From the NCBI GenBank assembly GCA_003646715.1, contig QMLL01000090.1:1-6997 (forward strand): a DNA stretch of 6,997 nt. The letters run 5' to 3'. Made by a program: the position numbers and the translations under genes. The notes under the pieces were generated by a model that searched no databases, had not been told where the DNA came from, and worked only from the letters and a program-made list of their open reading frames with translations. Below, piece after piece: positions 1-5,600 of the stretch (positions within the stretch are counted from its first letter, which is position 1; every line of letters begins with the position of its first letter). The stretch is from Deltaproteobacteria bacterium (GTDB lineage: Bacteria > Desulfobacterota > Syntrophobacteria > B119-G9).

Positions 1-1146
1 CTGGTTAGCCATGGGTGCATATGCGGTACCTTCGTGAGTGAGGATCAAAGAAACAAGACGACTGTCTTTTTTATCGAGAACTATAAGCTTTTCCGCAAGA
101 GTGACTATCAACTCGTCTTTGCCGTCCCCATCCAGGTCCATGGTATGCAGGTGCAATGCTACGATATCGTTGTTGTTAAAGGTATATTTGTCAATATATT
201 CCAGCTGGTTATCGTGGAGGGTATACCGGAATATGCCCCTGTCATTTAAAAACACAAAATCGGGAGTTCGATCACCGTCAACTTCACAAATAACAAATCT
301 CTTGTAGTCTTCTCTCACCCGGTAAAAATTGTGTTCCACGGAGGCCATTGCTTTTTTGAAGTCGGACACTGTACTTGAAGGCACCTGAGCCTGTCTGAAT
401 GTTCCGGCCTGCGGAGTCGTCGCTGGGGGAGCTTGGGTAACCGGAACCGTGGGAGCTGTTGGTACCACAACTGGCTGGCGAGCCGCCAGAATAATATTTT
501 GCCCTACCGGTGCTTCTGTGGCTATTGCCTGCGGATATTTTATAGTTTGGGCAAATAAGGTGTCCTTGGAATAAAGGGACTGTACTTTACACACAAGGTA
601 GTTTTTGCCACCTTCCAGGCGGATCACGATTCCGTATCTGTCGGTTGCCGGAATAACCTTGTTACCCTTTATTTCCACAACCTCGTAATTTTTTTCCAGC
701 AGTTTGTCTCGCAAGGACTGGTAAGGTTCGAAAACGTCTTTGTCCTTGATATTGGTATATAAATAGATGACAGGAGCACTGGGGACTACAATGTTATCGC
801 CCACGGCGATTTTTTGTCCGAGTACTGCCATTACCTGGGCCAGTGCTTCTTCTCCAAATATCGATTCAACTCTTATTACCCCTGCTGGTCTCTGAAGGTA
901 TAAAGGAACGTTGGGTTCAGCGCTCAAAACAAGGTACTCCGTTCCTCGCTTCGGGGCCTTTCCCTTAAACCTGAAAACTACCCGGTCCTTATATTTTTCT
1001 TTTATTTGTGATATCTTCTTAAAAGTTGGCGGGAATCTGCTTTCGAGAAAATTTGTTAAGGTGTCCCATTTTAGCGTGGATGCTTTAACGCACAGGGGAC
1101 AAAGAAAAAAAAGGATAATCAGGAGAGCAATACTTTCTCTTTTCAT
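1..1146 (-). CDS. Exported FG-GAP/VCBS-repeat protein with FlgT-like N-terminus (partial, C-terminus beyond left edge)
   Basis: An open minus-strand frame covers 382 codons from the ATG at 1146-1144 to the window edge. The codon just before the ATG is an in-frame TAA, and GGAG lies 5 nt upstream, so the start is firm. Residues 1-22 form a signal peptide: a basic KR, a hydrophobic core, then VKA|S as a signal peptidase I site. There is no lipobox. Residues about 30-205 have the alternating strand/helix pattern of the FlgT/TolB-like N-terminal regions found in similar deltaproteobacterial proteins, including a GQKIAVGDNIV segment (110-120). Residues about 213-246 are a Pro/Thr/Ala-rich linker. 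A beta-propeller then begins, with a degenerate loop EVDGDRTPDFVF (288-299) and a canonical Ca2+-type loop DLDGDGKDELIV (337-348), about 49 residues apart as expected for successive blades. More blades should lie beyond the edge. The protein is predicted to be periplasmic or cell-surface. Its ligand is unknown. It is transcribed divergently from pyruvate kinase, so a shared function is not implied. Confidence 0.85.
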   Translation of the reverse strand, partial: MKRESIALLIILFFLCPLCVKASTLKWDTLTNFLESRFPPTFKKISQIKEKYKDRVVFRFKGKAPKRGTEYLVLSAEPNVPLYLQRPAGVIRVESIFGEEALAQVMAVLGQKIAVGDNIVVPSAPVIYLYTNIKDKDVFEPYQSLRDKLLEKNYEVVEIKGNKVIPATDRYGIVIRLEGGKNYLVCKVQSLYSKDTLFAQTIKYPQAIATEAPVGQNIILAARQPVVVPTAPTVPVTQAPPATTPQAGTFRQAQVPSSTVSDFKKAMASVEHNFYRVREDYKRFVICEVDGDRTPDFVFLNDRGIFRYTLHDNQLEYIDKYTFNNNDIVALHLHTMDLDGDGKDELIVTLAEKLIVLDKKDSRLVSLILTHEGTAYAPMANQ

Positions 1147-1151
1147 TTATG

Positions 1152-1155
1152 CTCC
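1152..1155 (-). promoter_or_regulatory. Ribosome binding site of the FG-GAP protein gene
   Basis: Read on the minus strand, GGAG lies 5 nt before the ATG at 1146. It is part of a purine-rich GGATGGAG stretch. The in-frame TAA immediately before the ATG rules out any start further upstream. Confidence 0.6.
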
Positions 1156-1179
1156 ATCCGTTGCTCGTAATGGCGTTTA

Positions 1180-1207
1180 TTGAACAAAGTATTATTTCTC
1201 ATAGCAT
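1180..1207 (+). promoter_or_regulatory. Candidate sigma70-type promoter of pyruvate kinase
   Basis: TTGAAC at 1180-1185 and TAGCAT at 1202-1207 each match the -35 and -10 consensus at 4 of 6 positions, with a 16-bp spacer. Transcription would begin near 1213-1216, about 30 nt before the start codon. In an AT-rich gap of this size such a match can arise by chance, so this is a weak call. Its -10 overlaps that of the opposing candidate at 1198-1226. Confidence 0.3.
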
Positions 1208-1226
1208 CTTAATTTGACTAAGGCAA
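1198..1226 (-). promoter_or_regulatory. Candidate sigma70-type promoter of the FG-GAP protein gene
   Basis: On the minus strand, TTGCCT (1226-1221) and TATGAG (1203-1198) match the -35 and -10 consensus at 4 of 6 positions each, with a 17-bp spacer. It would leave a 5' leader of roughly 45 nt. Support comes only from consensus similarity and from the need for a promoter in this 99-bp divergent gap. Confidence 0.25.
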
Positions 1227-1233
1227 GATTTTA

Positions 1234-1240
1234 AAGGAAG
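1234..1240 (+). promoter_or_regulatory. Ribosome binding site deciding the pyruvate kinase start
   Basis: AAGGAAG lies 5 nt before the ATG at 1246 but only 2 nt before the in-frame TTG at 1243. The spacing favours the ATG. An in-frame TAA at 1219-1221 limits how far upstream translation could begin. Confidence 0.65.
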
Positions 1241-1245
1241 TATTG

Positions 1246-2667
1246 ATGCGCCGTATAAAAATAGTGTGTACAATTGGTCCGTCGTCGCAGGACAGAGATA
1301 TATTGTTAGAGATGGTCCGAAAAGGTATGAATGTGGCGCGTCTTAATTTTTCTCACGGAGACCACTCCGAACATCTCGAGAAAATCAGGCTTTTGCGTGA
1401 AGTTGAAGAGAAAGCTGGGGAATGTATATCCATTCTGCAGGATCTGGCGGGGCCAAAAATCAGGATAGGAGAGATAAAGGGTGGGGGAGTGAACCTTGAG
1501 AGGGGAGAGAAGGTCGAGTTCACTACGGACATCGAGGCATCGGGTGCAAATACAGTTTACATTGATTATCCTTATCTTTCCAAAGACGTCAATGTTGGCG
1601 ACATTATTCTACTGGCAGACGGAAATATTGAACTCCAGGTAACAGAGAAACACAAAGACAGAATACTGTGTACCACAATTGTGGGTGGTTTTCTTGGATC
1701 TCACCAGGGGGTGAGTTTCCCCAAGAGCACGCTATCGGTGGAGACATTCACTGAGAAAGATCAAAGAGACCTGGTTTTTGGTCTGGAGAACGGTGTGGAT
1801 ATAGTGGCCCTTTCCTTTGTGAGAAATCGTTCCGATATCGCGAAAGTTAGGAAGTTCATGGACCAACACGGTAAGCGCTTGCCGATAGTGGCCAAAATAG
1901 AGAGAAGGGAAGCTATTGAAAACATAGATGAAATAATTGGAGAAGCAGACGGAATTATGGTTGCGAGAGGTGATCTTGGGGTGGAAGTGGAACTTGAAAG
2001 AGTTCCCATTTTACAAAAGATGATAATTAAGAAGGCAAATGAGGCTGGTAAACCAGTAATTACAGCAACCCAGATGCTCCGTTCAATGATCAGAAATCCA
2101 AGGCCCACCAGAGCTGAAGTATGTGATGTGGCCAACGCCATTTTCGACGGAACAGACTGCCTGATGCTTTCCGAAGAAACGGCTTCAGGAGAATATCCGA
2201 TTGACTCTGTAGGTTTTATGGGAAGAATTGCAGATGTTAGCGAAGCAGAGTTTCCGTTCTGGGAATGGCTCCGCAAAGGTAGTGAATCGTTGTGGGAGAC
2301 CAGAGCCAGTACCGAAGACGCTACCAGTCATTCTGCTACAGTTCTTGCGAAGGATATTGATGCTGTTGCCATAGTGGCTAGCACTGCTTCTGGAATGACC
2401 GCGAGGCTGGTATCGCGTTTCAGGCCAGAGTGCCCCATCATTGCTGTGACTCCTTACGAGAGTACTTTGAGGTCTCTGAACATTTCCTGGGGTGTATTAC
2501 CAGTACTCGTACCGGTTTTCAAGACTACTGACGATTTGTTTGATATAGCTGCAAAGGTTGTTCTTGAAAAAGGTATTGGACGGAAAGGACAGAAAATTGT
2601 GATCACGGCGGGTGTTCCTGTGGGTGTAAGGGGAAAAACGAATTTACTACGAGCCATGGAGATTTAA
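1246..2667 (+). CDS. pyk: Pyruvate kinase, predicted K+-independent class
   Basis: This cytoplasmic glycolytic enzyme transfers phosphate from phosphoenolpyruvate to ADP, giving pyruvate and ATP; it normally works as a homotetramer. At 473 residues it has the usual bacterial length. Domain A opens with KIVCTIGP and NVARLNFSHG (Arg32, Asn34, Ser36). The B lid domain spans about 71-167. The active site shows VAKIERREAIENI (Lys217 acid/base, Glu219 metal ligand), ARGDLG (Asp243 metal ligand) and ITATQM (Thr273, Thr275), followed by PRPTRAEVCDVANAIFDGTD and MLSEETASG. The C domain (about 345-473) has a STASGMTAR loop (379-387), the usual phosphate-binding site for sugar-phosphate or nucleotide effectors, and ends in the typical NLLRAMEI. 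There is no C-terminal PEP-utiliser extension. QDLAGPKIRIG (65-75) puts Leu67, Ala68 and Lys71 where K+-dependent enzymes have Thr, Lys and Glu, so K+-independence is inferred. The ATG at 1246 is chosen over the TTG at 1243 because of RBS spacing. It has its own intergenic region upstream and converges with the large gene downstream. Confidence 0.97.
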   Translation: MRRIKIVCTIGPSSQDRDILLEMVRKGMNVARLNFSHGDHSEHLEKIRLLREVEEKAGECISILQDLAGPKIRIGEIKGGGVNLERGEKVEFTTDIEASGANTVYIDYPYLSKDVNVGDIILLADGNIELQVTEKHKDRILCTTIVGGFLGSHQGVSFPKSTLSVETFTEKDQRDLVFGLENGVDIVALSFVRNRSDIAKVRKFMDQHGKRLPIVAKIERREAIENIDEIIGEADGIMVARGDLGVEVELERVPILQKMIIKKANEAGKPVITATQMLRSMIRNPRPTRAEVCDVANAIFDGTDCLMLSEETASGEYPIDSVGFMGRIADVSEAEFPFWEWLRKGSESLWETRASTEDATSHSATVLAKDIDAVAIVASTASGMTARLVSRFRPECPIIAVTPYESTLRSLNISWGVLPVLVPVFKTTDDLFDIAAKVVLEKGIGRKGQKIVITAGVPVGVRGKTNLLRAMEI

Positions 2668-2688
2668 GGCGGGTTGACGGTTTGCTGA

Positions 2689-5600
2689 TTATTTCTGTGA
2701 TTTCCGGATACTTTTCAACCTGTCGTCGAAGATTTTTGCTATTTCCAGCTGGAAGTCCCTGGAGTAATAGGCACTGTTTTCAACAAGAAAGAATTTGACT
2801 TTTTCCCAAAGTTTCTTTAACTGGCTGTCGTCAGAAATGGCCCTTACCTCTTTTCTATAGTAATTTAGGGTAATGCCACGTAGTTCGTTTTGTCTTTTGT
2901 TGAAGATGTAGGTAATCTTGGAATATTGTTCCTTGGTAAAGCCGAGTTCAGTACCTAACCTGTTTAATTCTTCAAATTCTCCGTACAGAATATGAAAGTC
3001 ACTGGAGCTGAGCATTGCCTGCAGCCTTGACTTGATAAGCTTATCATTTAACAAGTGAAGCTTTTTGTGAAAGTGTTGTTCCAATTGTTCCTGATAGTCC
3101 CTCGTAAAGAACTGAAGGTTTTTCAGGTAATTCAACTTTTGTTTATAGTAGGAATTTAAGTTTTCCACGTCCTCAATTGAACTCATCTCTGAGAGTATAT
3201 TTCCAATATTGATCGGGTCTTTGAAATCTACTTCCAGAAATCCTGTTAATCGGTTCTGGTGGAAGGTGATACCGTTTATCCCGTTTTCAGTTATTGCTTC
3301 GATGTTACACTTGTTTATTATCCATAGGGGAGATAAGCCATTCAGGGATTCATTCAATATTTCATAACGCAGGTCCAGGTTTCTGTACAAGCGCTGGAAA
3401 GTGATGTTTTTGCATAGGGTTTCCCCTGTTTTGCTGAAATATTCTTCAGACACCCTGATCACGAGAAGTAAAAGTTTAATCCAATTATCCAGGGAAAGAT
3501 ATCCGGCAAGGTCCTTGAAACGGTGGAAGTGTAACTTGTTTTTGGAGCGATAAAGACTGGTAAGTATGAAGTTTTTTATGTGCTCGCCTTCTCTTTCCAG
3601 CAGCCCGATAATTTTTTGACCTCTTTGAAGTTCTCTTTTAAATGTTTTTATCCCAAGGCTCCTCAGTGCTTTTTTCCTGTAAATAAATGTAACCGGTACC
3701 CCAGACTCCGCCATAAGAATATCCAGGTAATCAATCCATATAAGACCGGCAAGTCGCAAAAGCCTTTCAAAAGCAGCTACTTGGTTTTTTTCCGTTACCT
3801 GGCTGTTTACACTCTCAGAATGAATGTTGGTTTCAACCTGCTTTCCATCTGGAATATCTTTTGTTACTAGCTGGGGCCTGATCTTATTTTCATTCAATCT
3901 CTCTTCAATTTGTTCCCAGGTGTACGCGTCGCTGAGAACTCTCTTGGCAAGAGTATAGTAGCTAAAACAGAGATCCAGGAGGTCTTCAGTCAGCTTCCCC
4001 TCTTTCTGGGAAGCGATGCGTATGATTTCGTGTATGAAGAATGCCTTCAAAAGAGAACTGGATTTGTGTTTTGTGATGGAGTGGAGTTCTTCGAGGGATT
4101 CTTCCCCGTAAATAATTTTCTCCAGAAGACCAGAATGTTGGAGAAGAATATTCAGAATTTGATTTTTCTCTTCCGGGATGTTGAATTTTCGAAGATGTTG
4201 TCCTAGATGTTCGACTCTTTTTCCGGTAAGCAAGAAGGATAGAGCAAGAGTCTCCAGGGTATAAGGCTCTTTTTTCAGCCCTGAGACGATGTTCGTAAGA
4301 TTATCAATCTGGAACTGGTTTGCCGCAACATTTTCTGCCGTAAAAGGACCGAATTCCTGTTGAGCTATTTGATAAAAGACCTTTTGATCCTGGAAAAGTT
4401 CTTTATCTTCTCTAACCAGGGCCTGCAATTTTCTGAAACACCAGAGAACGAAATGGTTGCCTGATGAAGAACCTGAGGGGTGATTATCCGTATAGGCTAA
4501 GCCGGTTAGTTCGGGTACAAGATACCTCGTCATCCCAGGGCAATGTTCGGTTAGAAGCGTGAAGTTATCGTAGATTTCTTCGGGCACCAGAAGCTGTGCC
4601 CTGAACATTTGGGTTAATTGATCCAGCACAACTGTTATTTCTGATTCTCTGCTGAGGAAGAACTCGGCAGTGGCAGACACGTCCTGTTGGGTGGATAAAT
4701 CTCGCTCTTTGGCATATATGTAGTATTCATGAATTGCTGTGAAGAGGTCTTCCAATTTTTTTAGCTGGTCCAGCGGAATTGAACTTACACGATATTCCTG
4801 GTACTTTTCGACAATCTGCTTTAGCTCTGCGAGGTTATTATGAATATCCACGTGAGAAATATCGAGAGCGCCGGTTTTCTTGTTGAATTTCAACTGGAAT
4901 CCCGTTCCCAGCACGAAAACAAAGCCTGGTTCACCGGATAATTTTTCGTGGATATCGCTGAAGAAATCATCATCCAGCTCATCTATTCGAATTGACCTGA
5001 GAATTCTATGGTAGTTCTTGATTACATCCTGGTAGTTCTGGCTCGAGGTATATTTTATCAGGGGATTGAAGTTCACAATCTTGCCCTTGGCGGCATTTAC
5101 TGATAGCCACAGAAGAGTCAAACCGCTCTTTGGTTCGAGGTTTGGGAAAAGATGCCCGGTCCCATGGAATTCTGTTTGAATAATTTTTCTAAGAAATCCC
5201 CCGCTTTCGTCTTTCAGGAGCAAATTATACTTGGACTCCAGTTTTTCAGTAGCTTTAACCAGAGTTATAAGTCTCTTTACCTGTTGCTTTTTCTGCAGGT
5301 CGAAATCTGATAGTACTTCTCTCTCAAAAGGCCCCTTTTTAATAATTTCATCCCAGTTGTCCAAATATTCAAACAAATTAAAAAGTTTTAAGATTTCTCT
5401 TATCCCTCTCTTAAATGTAGCATTGGCCGACTTGTAAACCTCTTCTTCGTATCGATCCCAATCGATCCCTTTTTCGTTGATTTTTTCAAGTATGTCTTCG
5501 TAGAGAGAGAAGAGTTCTTTGATTTGAGCCTTGGTGAGAGTGTTTCCAAGGGAAGCGGCAATTTCTGCAACGCTCATAAGAAGGCTCAATCTAAATACGC

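Noticed and set aside
1089..1146. Lipoprotein signal peptide in the exported protein
   Set aside because: Cys16 and Cys19 follow the hydrophobic core, but CPLC does not fit the L-[AST]-[GA]-C lipobox, while VKA|S fits signal peptidase I.
911..1183. Plus-strand ORF of 90 codons across the start region of the exported protein gene
   Set aside because: It lies opposite a well-supported coding frame with a signal peptide, has no RBS and shows no recognisable motif.
1243..1245. TTG as start codon of pyruvate kinase, one codon upstream of the ATG
   Set aside because: It lies only 2 nt after the AAGGAAG ribosome binding site, whereas the ATG at 1246 has 5 nt spacing and is the stronger codon.
1761..2276. 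Minus-strand ORF of 171 codons inside pyruvate kinase
   Set aside because: It is the antisense shadow of the conserved pyruvate kinase catalytic core; its Ser/Ile-rich composition is what reverse-complemented coding sequence gives.
3580..4206. Two plus-strand ORFs of about 96-98 codons inside the giant gene
   Set aside because: They are antisense to a continuous minus-strand frame, lack ribosome binding sites and contain no domain-like pattern.
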